Below, in pieces: positions 1 through 7,471 of a stretch of DNA of 64,000 nucleotides. The stretch is from Actinoplanes regularis (GTDB lineage Bacteria > Actinomycetota > Actinomycetes > Mycobacteriales > Micromonosporaceae). Every line of letters starts with the position of its first letter. Within the stretch, counting starts at the first letter, position 1. The notes beneath the pieces were generated by a model. The model had not been told where the DNA came from. It did no database searches and was given only the letters and a program-made list of their open reading frames with translations. The position numbers were made by a program, and so were the translations under genes. Location of the stretch: assembly GCF_900188005.1 (NCBI RefSeq), contig NZ_FZNR01000001.1, positions 868,001 to 932,000 of the forward strand. The letters run 5' to 3'.

Positions 1-26
1 CCGGTTTCGGCGGGTAAGGTGCCGCC

Positions 27-968
27 ATGCGTGCCTTGCTGGTGGTCAACCCCCGGGCGACGACGACCACCGAGCGCAGCCGAGACGTCCTGGTCCGGGC
101 GTTGGAGAGCGCGGTCGACCTGACGGTGCGCTACACCCAGCGACGTGGGCACGCCACCACTCTGGCTCGCGCGGCCGCCGAGAGCGGCATCGATGTGTTG
201 GTCACACTCGGCGGTGACGGCACCGTCAACGAGGCGGTGAACGGGCTGATGACCGCGCCCGCCGGGCTGCCCGGAGAGCCGGCGTACCGACTGCCGGCGC
301 TGGCTGTGGTCCCAGGCGGCTCGACCAACGTGTTCGCCCGCGCGCTCGGCCTGCCCCGCGACTGGGCGGACGCGACAAGTGTGATCCTGGACGGCTTGCG
401 TGACGGCCGGCACCGGGTAATCAATCTCGGTCGCGCCGACGATCGCTACTTCACCTTCACCGCCGGCCTGGGCCTGGACGCCGCGGTGGTCCGCCGGGTG
501 GAGCAGGCCCGGCTGCGCGGCCGGACCTCGACGCCGGGCCTATACCTGCGCGCGGCGGTCGGCCAATTCTTCACTGGAGTCGACCGGTCCGATCCGCCGA
601 TGGCCCTGGAACGTCCGGATGAGGCGACCGCCGCCGGTCTGGGCACGGTGATCGTGCAGAACACGGCCCCCTGGACGTACCTCGGTGACCGTCCGGTGGA
701 CCCGAATCCGGACGCATCCTTCGATCTCGGACTCGATGTATTCGCTCTGCGCAGACTGAAGGTTTCCGCAACGGCAAAGACCGTGACACAGCTCGCGTGG
801 CGCTCCGGTGATCAACACGGTAAACAGGTATTACGGCTGCATGACCTTGCCGAGTTCACCGTGGTCTCGTCCCGGCCCCAAGCATTCCAGCTGGACGGCG
901 ACTATCTCGGCGAGCGGCAGAAGGTGCACTTCGTGTCCGTCCCATCAGCGCTCCGTGTGGTCTGCTGA
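27..968 (+). CDS. Diacylglycerol/lipid kinase family protein (DAGK catalytic domain)
   Basis: This 313-residue protein belongs to the soluble DAGK/YegS/sphingosine-kinase family, which phosphorylates lipid alcohols with ATP. The N-terminus has the family's VNPRA strand and the nucleotide-binding GGDGT motif lies at residues 62-66, followed by VNE and a PGGSTNVFAR segment typical of the domain. The C-terminal half holds the usual beta-sandwich that ends in an LDGDYLGE-like substrate motif. No signal peptide or membrane helix is visible, so it is probably cytosolic or peripheral. The ATG at 27 follows a weak AAGG. It precedes whiB1 in the same direction, but a 411-bp gap makes co-transcription unlikely. 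The actual lipid substrate cannot be told from sequence. Confidence 0.9.
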   Translation: MRALLVVNPRATTTTERSRDVLVRALESAVDLTVRYTQRRGHATTLARAAAESGIDVLVTLGGDGTVNEAVNGLMTAPAGLPGEPAYRLPALAVVPGGSTNVFARALGLPRDWADATSVILDGLRDGRHRVINLGRADDRYFTFTAGLGLDAAVVRRVEQARLRGRTSTPGLYLRAAVGQFFTGVDRSDPPMALERPDEATAAGLGTVIVQNTAPWTYLGDRPVDPNPDASFDLGLDVFALRRLKVSATAKTVTQLAWRSGDQHGKQVLRLHDLAEFTVVSSRPQAFQLDGDYLGERQKVHFVSVPSALRVVC

Positions 969-1379
969 CGCCGGGGTACGTCTTACGGGACGTGCTCACG
1001 ATCCGTTACAGAAACACGGGCAAAAGGTCGGCGAAGCGGCCGGGACCGTACTACATTGATGGGAGCGCTCGTCATCCGGCTCCGGCAAGAGCAGGAGAAC
1101 CGGACATAAGGGTAGGTGAGGCAGCTCACCCGCTGGAAGAAACTTCCAGCGCTACCCTTGACATCGCGAGAGTTCGTGAAAGCATTCACAAGCGATAAGA
1201 AGTAACCGGTTGCCGCTTGTGCGCGTTCCTAATCCAGAAGCGCGGAACGGCCACCAAACACAAAGGCTTGCTGACGCACTGGTGAGCGTACGGGCACAAC
1301 CCGTCGACACCACGGGCGCATGCATATAGGTAAACAGCACTGTTTTCATTACCCCATCCGAAACAAGGAGTTTGCCGCC
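969..1379. other. Intergenic region between lipid kinase and whiB1, holding likely whiB1 control elements
   Basis: No convincing gene is present in these 411 bases. I see a CRP-like palindrome (1115-1130), an inverted repeat TGGAA/TTCCA at 1134-1148, a TTGACA hexamer at 1158-1163 without a good -10 box, and a TATAGG hexamer at 1325-1330 that could be a -10. The gap is long for a whiB gene, consistent with complex upstream regulation. Confidence 0.5.
1115..1130 (+). promoter_or_regulatory. CRP/FNR-like palindromic operator candidate upstream of whiB1
   Basis: The sequence GGTGAGGCAGCTCACC is a perfect inverted repeat that fits the CRP pattern TGTGA-N6-TCACA with one change per arm. M. tuberculosis whiB1 is known to be controlled by the cAMP receptor protein Rv3676 from a site of this kind. 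Location is about 250 bp before the whiB1 start. Confidence 0.5.
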
Positions 1380-1634
1380 ATGGACTGGCGTCACGATGCG
1401 ATCTGCCGCGACGAGGACCCGGAGCTCTTCTTCCCGATCGGGACGTCTGGCCCCGCGCTCCTGCAGGTCGAGCAGGCCAAGGCCGTGTGCCGGCGGTGCC
1501 CAGTGACCGAGTCGTGCCTTTCCTGGGCGCTCGAGTCGGGTCAGGACGCCGGCGTATGGGGCGGTATGAGCGAGGATGAGCGGCGCGCGGTCAAGCGTCG
1601 CGGTGGCCTTCGGGTCTCCGCTCCCACTGCCTGA
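1380..1634 (+). CDS. whiB1: WhiB-family Fe-S transcription factor, WhiB1 type
   Basis: An 84-residue WhiB protein, the typical length of WhiB1. The four cluster cysteines are C9, C37, C40 and C46 (C-x27-C-x2-C-x5-C), and the conserved turn GVWGG is at 58-62, followed by a basic tail (RRAVKRRGG) that contacts DNA. WhiB1 of mycobacteria binds a nitric-oxide-sensitive [4Fe-4S] cluster and the sigma factor SigA, and is essential. The ATG at 1380 is chosen because AAGGAG lies 9 nt upstream at 1365-1370; an upstream in-frame ATG at 1320 would give an unusual extension. Its place beside a lipid kinase and near a PdtaS-like kinase matches the mycobacterial whiB1 locus. Confidence 0.95.
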   Translation: MDWRHDAICRDEDPELFFPIGTSGPALLQVEQAKAVCRRCPVTESCLSWALESGQDAGVWGGMSEDERRAVKRRGGLRVSAPTA

Positions 1635-1657
1635 CTCAATCCCCCACACAGCATTTG

Positions 1658-1684
1658 CGCCCCGGGCCGGACGGCACCGGGGCG
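1658..1684 (+). terminator. Rho-independent terminator after whiB1
   Basis: An 8-bp GC stem (CGCCCCGG with CCGGGGCG) with an 11-nt loop is followed by the T-rich TCTTGCTGTTT, 24 nt after the whiB1 stop codon. Confidence 0.75.
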
Positions 1685-1965
1685 TCTTGCTGTTTCGGAC
1701 CGCTTACACAGAGCTTCCATTCCACTGAGCGCTAATTCGATCACGGTACGTTTACCCGTACTCCCGAAATGATCTCGAAATTGGTGACTGATCGATTTCC
1801 GTCGCCGCGCCCACACACTCCGCTGTGGACCCTCCAATACCGACTCCCGTTGTCGCATAGCGCAGAGTGATCGTTACGGAGAGCAACCTCCGGGTAAAGA
1901 TCGACTCTGCGGCCCGGACAGGGCGCACCCGGGTGATCATGCGGATCCGGCCACACTCGGCCGTC

Positions 1966-2158
1966 AGACGACCGCTGAGCCACGGAGAAAGCGGACCAGG
2001 CGACCACTGGTACACGCAGAAGGCGGGCCAGACGAGCACTGGGACACACCGAAGGCGGGCCACGACGACCACTAGGACACACAGATAGCTGACCAGACGG
2101 CCGCTGAGACCGCAGAAGGCAGACCAGACGGCCGCTGAGACACGCCGGAGAGCGGATC
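1966..2158. repeat. Minisatellite-like array, six imperfect units of 31-33 bp
   Basis: Units begin near 1966, 1998, 2030, 2062, 2095 and 2126, each resembling AGACGRCCRCTGAG followed by ACACNNAGAAGGCGGRCC. The last unit abuts the stop codon of the chelatase gene at 2157. There are no unique spacers, so it is not a CRISPR array. The rest of the gap (1685-1965) shows nothing I can assign. Confidence 0.8.
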
Positions 2159-2933
2159 AGGCGGCGACGGCCATCCGCGCACCCGCGGCAGCCACCCGGG
2201 CGCTGATCAGCCCGACCAACTCCGGTACATCCCCCAACGGCTCGGCCACGCTGACCGCACCGGCCTCCCTGGCCGACCCGGCCGCCAGGTCGTAGAGCTG
2301 CCCCGGCGCCAGGAAGTACCCCGCCACCGCGACCCGGCGAGCCCCACCGTCCCGCAGCACGTGCACGGCGTCGCCGGCCCGCGGCCCCACCCCGGACGAG
2401 TACGAAACGGCCGACGGCACCCCGAGACGCGCTCCGAGCGCCGCCGCGGCGTACCCCACCGTTCCCCGCGCGACAGCGTCCCGAGTCCCCGCAGCGGCCA
2501 GCACGACCGCGTCGAATTCGGCATCCGGAAGCCGCCGCACCAGCGCCTCCAGCAGCAGCCTCGGCATCCGCACCCGCCCCGGCTCGGCCCGCCGGGGCCC
2601 GAGGACCTCGGCGAGCGCGACCTCCACCGGCAGATCGGCCGCCTCGGCCAGCACGGCGGGCAGGTCCACCCGCCCGTGATACGCCTCGGTCAGCAGCAAC
2701 GGCACCAGGACCGCCCGCCGGGCACCGAGCGAACCCAGCACCTCCAGCGGCCTCGGCCCGGCGTGGTCCAAGTAGGCGGCCCGGACCAGCCACTCCGGCC
2801 GGGCCCGGCGCACCGCCCGGGCCAGTGCCTCGGTCGACGCGGCGGCCCGGGGATCACGACTGCCGTGTGCCACCAGGACCACGGCGGGCAGTGGGCTGCT
2901 CGTCGAGGCGCCGATCAGACGTGCAGACCGCAT
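2157..2933 (-). CDS. Sirohydrochlorin chelatase (CbiX/SirB family)
   Basis: A 258-residue CbiX/SirB-type protein. The N-terminus has VVLVAHGSRDPRA with the catalytic/metal-binding histidine, and a related second half (VVLAAAGTRDA, then VAVAGYFLAPG) reflects the duplicated chelatase fold. The reaction inserts Fe(II) into sirohydrochlorin to give siroheme, the cofactor of the sulfite reductase encoded first in this operon. The second-half histidine of the HGS motif is replaced (AAGTRD), as is common in the long form. The ATG at 2933 overlaps the 3' end of cysH by 19 nt, so it is the last gene of the sulfur operon. A cobalt chelatase role is possible but the context favours siroheme. Confidence 0.87.
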   Translation of the reverse strand: MRSARLIGASTSSPLPAVVLVAHGSRDPRAAASTEALARAVRRARPEWLVRAAYLDHAGPRPLEVLGSLGARRAVLVPLLLTEAYHGRVDLPAVLAEAADLPVEVALAEVLGPRRAEPGRVRMPRLLLEALVRRLPDAEFDAVVLAAAGTRDAVARGTVGYAAAALGARLGVPSAVSYSSGVGPRAGDAVHVLRDGGARRVAVAGYFLAPGQLYDLAAGSAREAGAVSVAEPLGDVPELVGLISARVAAAGARMAVAA

Positions 2934-3679
2934 TCGGTCTTCTCGAACATGGCCCAGCGGCCCGCGCGCGGGTCCTCGCCGGCCTTGGTGCGCCGGGTGC
3001 ACGGCCAGCACCCGATCGAGCCGTAGCCCTTCTTGAACAGCTCGTTGACCGGAACGTTCCACCGGCTGATGTAGCGGTCCACGTCCGCCTGGGTCCAGGC
3101 CGCGATCGGGTTGACCTTGACCTTGCCCTTCTTCGCGTCGAAGGCGACGACGGGTGTGTTGGCGCGGGTCGGCGACTCGTCACGGCGCAGGCCGGTGGCC
3201 CAGGCGTCGTACTCGGCCAGCGCCCGCTCCAGCGGCTCGACCTTGCGAATGAAGCAGCACTCGTCGGGGCTGCGGGCGAACAGCCGGGGGCCGTACTCGC
3301 CGTCCTGCTGGCCGACGGTCATCCGGGGGCGGATCGAGCGGACGTTCACGTTCATCGTGCGGGCCACCGTGTCCCGGACCTTGAGGGTCTCCGGGAAGTG
3401 CAGGCCGGTGTCGAGGAAGACCACGTCCACACCGGGCGAGACGCGGGAGAACAGGTGCGCGACCACCGCGTCGGCCATCGAGCTGGTGACACAGAACCGC
3501 TCGCCGAAGGTGTCGGTCGCCCACTTCGCGATCTCCTCGGCGGAACTGCCCTCGAGGTCGCGGGCGGCCTGGAGGGCGAGCTCCCGCAGCTGCTCAGGAG
3601 CGCGGCGGGCGGGGTCAGCGGGGGCGCTGGGCGCGCCCAGGTTGATCAGGCCCAGGCCGGAGGCGTTCAGGAGGTTCAT
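2915..3679 (-). CDS. cysH: Phosphoadenylyl/adenylyl-sulfate reductase, Fe-S type
   Basis: A 254-residue CysH that reduces activated sulfate (APS or PAPS) to sulfite with thioredoxin-type electrons. The nucleotide-loop SSMADAVV is at about residues 66-73, the paired cysteines CC at 141-142 together with C224 and C227 (GCWPC) form the [4Fe-4S] ligand set seen in APS-reducing enzymes, and the catalytic cysteine sits in the C-terminal ECGLH (C250). Presence of the four ligands suggests preference for APS rather than PAPS. The ATG at 3679 overlaps the stop of the preceding zinc-ribbon ORF as ATGA (3676-3679), so translation is probably coupled. An upstream in-frame start at 3745 would lie inside that ORF and is rejected. 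Confidence 0.95.
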   Translation of the reverse strand: MNLLNASGLGLINLGAPSAPADPARRAPEQLRELALQAARDLEGSSAEEIAKWATDTFGERFCVTSSMADAVVAHLFSRVSPGVDVVFLDTGLHFPETLKVRDTVARTMNVNVRSIRPRMTVGQQDGEYGPRLFARSPDECCFIRKVEPLERALAEYDAWATGLRRDESPTRANTPVVAFDAKKGKVKVNPIAAWTQADVDRYISRWNVPVNELFKKGYGSIGCWPCTRRTKAGEDPRAGRWAMFEKTECGLHV

Positions 3680-3834
3680 GCGTTTGCTCCCTTGGACAAC
3701 AACCCGATGAACTTGACCGAGAAAACACGCGCGCAGGAGTGGCACTCCCAGGCGCCGTGCGAGGACTCGTTGGGGCGGAGGTCCTCGTCACCGCAGTAGG
3801 GGCAGTAGAGCGGGGCGGATCTGGCGTCGCTCAT
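3676..3834 (-). CDS. Small zinc-ribbon-like protein between sulfite reductase and cysH
   Basis: A 52-residue protein with two CxxC knuckles, CPYC (residues 11-14) and CHSC (31-34), the signature of a rubredoxin-like zinc ribbon. The remaining sequence includes DLRPNES and ends SKGANA; there is no signal or membrane segment. Both ends overlap the neighbours by ATGA: its start with the stop of the sulfite reductase (3831-3834), its stop with the start of cysH. This tight packing argues for a real, stoichiometrically made protein. It may act as a small electron carrier or assembly partner for sulfate/sulfite reduction; that function is inferred only from position. Confidence 0.85.
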   Translation of the reverse strand: MSDARSAPLYCPYCGDEDLRPNESSHGAWECHSCARVFSVKFIGLLSKGANA

Positions 3835-5522
3835 TTCAGGAGCTCCTCTTCCGCCCGCATCACCCAGTTGGCGAACGTCTCGCCGTCGGTGCGGCCGTCG
3901 AGGTAGTTCCGGGCGACCCGCTCGACGTACTCGGGAAGCTCTTCGGCGGTGGCCTTGAGGCCCCGCAGCTTGCGGCCGAAGCCGGCGGTCTCGCCCTTCG
4001 CCATGCCGAGCGCGCCGCCGAGGTGGATCTGGAAGCCCTCGACCTGCTCGCCGTGCGAGTTCAGGAGCAGCTGGCCCTTGAGGCCGATGTCGGCGACCTG
4101 GGTGCGGGCGCAGGCGTTCGGGCAGCCGTTGAGGTGCACCGAGATGTCCGCGTCGAAGTCCTTGAGCCGCTCCTCGAGCCGGGCGACCAGTTCCTCGCCG
4201 CGGGCCTTGGTCTCGACGATCGCGAGCTTGCAGTACTCGATGCCGGTGCAGGCCATGGTGCCGCGCCGCCATGCCGACGGGCGCGCCTCCAGGCCGATCC
4301 CGCGGAGCCCGCTGATCAGCGATTCCACCTGGTCGTCGGAGATGTCGAGCACGATCAGTTTCTGGTACGCGGTGAGCCGCACCCGGTCCGACCCGTGCTG
4401 CTCGACCAGGTCGGCCAGGGCGAGCAGCTGCTTGCCCGAGGACCGGCCGACGACCGGCGCCGCCCCGACGTAGTTGCGCCCGTCGCGCTGCTTGTGCACG
4501 CCGATGTGGTCGATCGGCTTCTCCGGCAGGTCCGGCGCCGGCCCGTCGATCAGCGCGCGGCCCAGGTACTCCTTCTCCAGGACCTCGCGGAACTTCGCCA
4601 CGCCCCAGTCGGCGAGCAGGAACTTCAGGCGGGCGCGGTGCCGCAGCCGGCGGTAGCCGTAGTCCCGGAAGATCCCGACCACGCCCTCCCAGACGTCCGG
4701 GATCTCGGCGAGCGGCACCCAGACGCCGAGGCGCTCGGCCAGCCGCGGGTTGGTGGACAGGCCGCCGCCGACCCAGAGGTCGAAGCCGGGGCCGTGGTCG
4801 GGGTGCTCGACGCCGACGAACGCGATGTCGTTGGCCTGGTACGGACCGTCGGGCAGCCAGGAGATGACGGACTTGAACTTGCGCGGCAGGTTCGAGTAGG
4901 CGGGGTCACCCACGTACCGCTGAATGATCTCGTCGATCGCCGGGGTGGCGTCGATGACCTCGTCGGTGGAGATGCCGGCGACCGGGCTGCCGAGCACCAC
5001 GCGGGGACAGTCGCCGCACGCTTCGGTGGTCTGCAGGCCGACCGACTCGAGCCGGCGCCAGATCTCCGGCATGTCCTCGACCCGGATCCAGTGCATCTGG
5101 ATGTTCTGCCGGTCGGTGATGTCGGCGCTGTCCCGGGCGAACTCGTTGGCGATCTGGCCGATGACCCGCAGCTGGGCCAGGTTCAGCGCGCCGCCGTCGA
5201 TCCGGACGCGGAGCATGAAGTACTCGTCCTCGAGCTCCTCGGGCTCCAGCACCGCGGTGCGGCCGCCGTCGATCCCGGCCTTGCGCTGGGTGTAGAGGCC
5301 CCACCAGCGGAACCGGCCGCGTAGGTCGGCCGGGTCGATCGAGGCGAAGCCCTGGTGCGCGTAGATGTTCTCGATACGCGCCCGGACATTGAGCGGGTTG
5401 TCGTCCTTCTTGCTCCGCTCGTTGGGGTTGAGCGGCTCGCGGTGTCCGAGCGCCCACTGGCCCTCGCCGCGCGCCTTGCGGGGGCGGGCGGTCGGCGTTG
5501 CGGGACTGTTGCTGGGCGCCAT
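3831..5522 (-). CDS. sir: Ferredoxin-dependent sulfite reductase (siroheme, NirA/Sir type)
   Basis: A 563-residue nitrite/sulfite reductase that reduces sulfite to sulfide by six electrons from ferredoxin. The siroheme-[4Fe-4S] ligands follow the exact family spacing C-x5-C-x35-C-x3-C: C425 and C431 (CTGIEYC), C467 and C471 (NGCPNAC). Two ferredoxin-like half domains and two siroheme domains are recognisable, including DRQNIQMHWI and TEACGDCPR in the first half. The ATG at 5522 follows GGAGG with 9-nt spacing; an ATG at 5561 lacks a site. Neighbouring cysH and the chelatase make sulfite, not nitrite, the likely substrate. A leader peptide and structures that can mask the ribosome-binding site lie upstream. 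Confidence 0.93.
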   Translation of the reverse strand: MAPSNSPATPTARPRKARGEGQWALGHREPLNPNERSKKDDNPLNVRARIENIYAHQGFASIDPADLRGRFRWWGLYTQRKAGIDGGRTAVLEPEELEDEYFMLRVRIDGGALNLAQLRVIGQIANEFARDSADITDRQNIQMHWIRVEDMPEIWRRLESVGLQTTEACGDCPRVVLGSPVAGISTDEVIDATPAIDEIIQRYVGDPAYSNLPRKFKSVISWLPDGPYQANDIAFVGVEHPDHGPGFDLWVGGGLSTNPRLAERLGVWVPLAEIPDVWEGVVGIFRDYGYRRLRHRARLKFLLADWGVAKFREVLEKEYLGRALIDGPAPDLPEKPIDHIGVHKQRDGRNYVGAAPVVGRSSGKQLLALADLVEQHGSDRVRLTAYQKLIVLDISDDQVESLISGLRGIGLEARPSAWRRGTMACTGIEYCKLAIVETKARGEELVARLEERLKDFDADISVHLNGCPNACARTQVADIGLKGQLLLNSHGEQVEGFQIHLGGALGMAKGETAGFGRKLRGLKATAEELPEYVERVARNYLDGRTDGETFANWVMRAEEELLK

Positions 5523-5529
5523 GGCGGCG

Positions 5530-5578
5530 GTCCTCCGGTTTTCGTGGGCAGGGGAGGACACTCGCGGCCACTCGGAGG
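5530..5578 (-). promoter_or_regulatory. Competing hairpins that can mask the sulfite reductase ribosome-binding site
   Basis: The ribosome-binding site (complement of 5530-5537) can pair with either of two upstream segments: a 7-bp arm at 5553-5559 (GTCCTCC with GGAGGAC) or a 6-bp arm at 5573-5578 (CCTCCG with CGGAGG). The two pairings exclude each other. This lies between the leader peptide stop and the sir start, as expected for translational attenuation. Confidence 0.5.
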
Positions 5579-5644
5579 CTCCGCGACTTCAGCGTCGGGA
5601 GAGGGCCGGCTTGTCTTCCGCGCCCGAGATATTTGGGGGCGGCG

Positions 5645-5731
5645 TCAGGAAGCCGGACACATCGCGCTGAAGACACGGCCGTAGTCGACGTGGCGGCGGG
5701 CCACGAAGCGGCGGTCAAGAGCAGCGGTCAT
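5645..5731 (-). CDS. Short leader peptide upstream of the sulfur operon (RRHVD type)
   Basis: A 28-residue ORF, MTAALDRRFV..., with the motif ARRHVDYGR and a cysteine near the end (SAMCPAS then stop). Actinobacteria carry many short 'putative leader peptides' with RRHVD and a late cysteine upstream of cysteine and sulfur genes; the likeness is from memory. The peptide ends 122 nt before the sulfite reductase start. A purine-rich GAGAGG lies upstream of the ATG. Ribosome stalling at the lone cysteine codon when charged Cys-tRNA is low would suit control of a sulfur assimilation operon. Longer readings of this frame up to 5863 have no supporting start signal. Confidence 0.7.
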   Translation of the reverse strand: MTAALDRRFVARRHVDYGRVFSAMCPAS

Positions 5732-5896
5732 GCGGGTAAGCCTCTCACGCAAACCGAATGTGGGCCAGTGAGGTCCAGATTTCGGGAGTGTGGTGCGCGG
5801 CACTTGGCGGAGTTCTCCTACCACCGTTACGAATTCGTTACGCCGCAGGTCGGAGGCGCTCACCCATCGACAACAATGTTTCGCCTGGCCGGGGAC

Positions 5897-7441
5897 CTAA
5901 CGCTTGCCGAGCGGGACCACCAGAACCGCCTCTGTACCCCCGCCCGCGCGATTGCGAAGTTCGATGCTGCCGCGCAACTCCCCGGTAGCCAGCGCCCGGA
6001 CGATCTGCAGCCCGAGCCGACCACCGGCGTCCGCCCGGAAGCCCTCCGGCAGCCCCTGCCCGTTGTCCGCGACCGTGACGTGCAGTTGCTTGCGGAAACG
6101 GTGCGCCGAGACGACCACCTCGGCGCCCTGCCCGGCGGAGGGGCCGGTCGACTCGTCGTCCTCGGCGGCCGGGAACCCGTGCTCCACCGCGTTGATCAGC
6201 AGCTCGTTCAGGACCATCACCAGCGAGGTGGCGATCTCGGCCGGCAGCACCCCGAAGGTGCCCTCGCGACGCATCAGCACCGACACGCTGGTCGAGGCGA
6301 CCTCGGTGGCGGCGCTGGCCACCCGGTCCACGATGCCGTCGAACTCGACCTCCTCCTCGCTGGACATCGAGAGCGTCTCGTGCACCAGCGCGATCGAGGC
6401 GACCCGGCGCACCGACTCCTCCAGGGCCATCCGGGCCTCCGGGGCATCCACCCGGCGGGCCTGCAGGCGCAACAGCGCGGCCACGGTCTGCAGGTTGTTC
6501 TTCACCCGGTGGTGGATCTCCCGGATGGTGGCGTCCTTGGTCATCAGCGCGCGGTCCCGGCGGCGCACCTCGGTGACGTCCCGGACCAGCACCAGCGCGC
6601 CGATCGGCACGCCGGCCGGGAGCAGCGGCAGCGAGCGGGTGAGCACGGTCGCACCGCGTGCTTCGAACTCCATCCGCGGCGGGAACTCGCCGCGCAGCGA
6701 GTAACGGATCCGCTCGGCGACGTCGGTGCCCTCCAGCGGGTCGGCGGCCAGCCGGCTGGAGAGATGGGCCAGTTCCTCGCCGACCAGGTGCGCGTTGAAG
6801 CCGAGCCGCCGGTACGCCGACTGTGCGTTCGGACTGGCGTAGGTGACCTTGCCGGAGGCGTCCAGCCGGATCAGGCCGTCGCCGACCCGGGGCGCCGACG
6901 TGGTCATCTCCCCGGGCTGCCGAACCGGCGGGAACGTGCCGTCGGCCACCATCTGGGCCAGGTCGTCCGCCGTGGTCAGGTAGTTCAGCTCGAGCTGGCT
7001 CGGAGTGCGGGCGGTGCTCAGGTTGGTGTCGCGGCCGATCACCGCGATCACCTCGCTGCGGCCCTCCTCGTGGTCGTTCGCTTCGCGGCGGCGGACCGGG
7101 ATGGCCTCGTGGCGGGCGGGTGTGTCCCCGTACCAGACCGGGTCGCCCTCCCGCCAGATCCGCTCCTGGGTGAAGGCCACGTCCAGGTGGGCGACCTCGG
7201 GTCCACCAAAGATCTTGCCCACCTGGTCGTCCTGGTACGCCGTGGGCGCCGTGGTCGGGCGCACCTGGGCGACGCAGAGGAACTGGCGTGGCTTCTCTCC
7301 CTTGATCGGCACCCAGAGGAGCAGATCGGCGAAGGAGAGGTCGGAGAGCAGCTGCCAGTCACCGGCCAGCCGGTGCAGGTGGTCGATGTCGAGGGAACCC
7401 AGCTCGGTGTGTTCCTCGACCAGATCGCGCAGGGTGGACAC
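5897..7441 (-). CDS. pdtaS: Two-component sensor histidine kinase, PdtaS-like (GAF-PAS-HisKA_2)
   Basis: A 514-residue soluble histidine kinase without membrane helices. An N-terminal GAF-like region (about 1-145) is followed by a PAS domain (about 190-295, with GLIRLDASGKVTYASPNA), the HisKA_2 phosphoacceptor box EIHHRVKNNLQT near residue 312, and an HATPase domain with NELLINAVEHG and DNGQGLP. In mycobacteria PdtaS signals to the ANTAR-type antiterminator PdtaR and lies close to whiB1, as here. The gene reads from a GTG at 7441, just upstream of and in the same direction as the sulfur operon but with its own spacing of about 165 bp to the leader peptide. No response regulator gene is in the immediate area. 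Confidence 0.9.
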   Translation of the reverse strand: MSTLRDLVEEHTELGSLDIDHLHRLAGDWQLLSDLSFADLLLWVPIKGEKPRQFLCVAQVRPTTAPTAYQDDQVGKIFGGPEVAHLDVAFTQERIWREGDPVWYGDTPARHEAIPVRRREANDHEEGRSEVIAVIGRDTNLSTARTPSQLELNYLTTADDLAQMVADGTFPPVRQPGEMTTSAPRVGDGLIRLDASGKVTYASPNAQSAYRRLGFNAHLVGEELAHLSSRLAADPLEGTDVAERIRYSLRGEFPPRMEFEARGATVLTRSLPLLPAGVPIGALVLVRDVTEVRRRDRALMTKDATIREIHHRVKNNLQTVAALLRLQARRVDAPEARMALEESVRRVASIALVHETLSMSSEEEVEFDGIVDRVASAATEVASTSVSVLMRREGTFGVLPAEIATSLVMVLNELLINAVEHGFPAAEDDESTGPSAGQGAEVVVSAHRFRKQLHVTVADNGQGLPEGFRADAGGRLGLQIVRALATGELRGSIELRNRAGGGTEAVLVVPLGKR

Positions 7442-7471
7442 GGGCCCAAGCCTGCCACGCCGATGTTTCGG

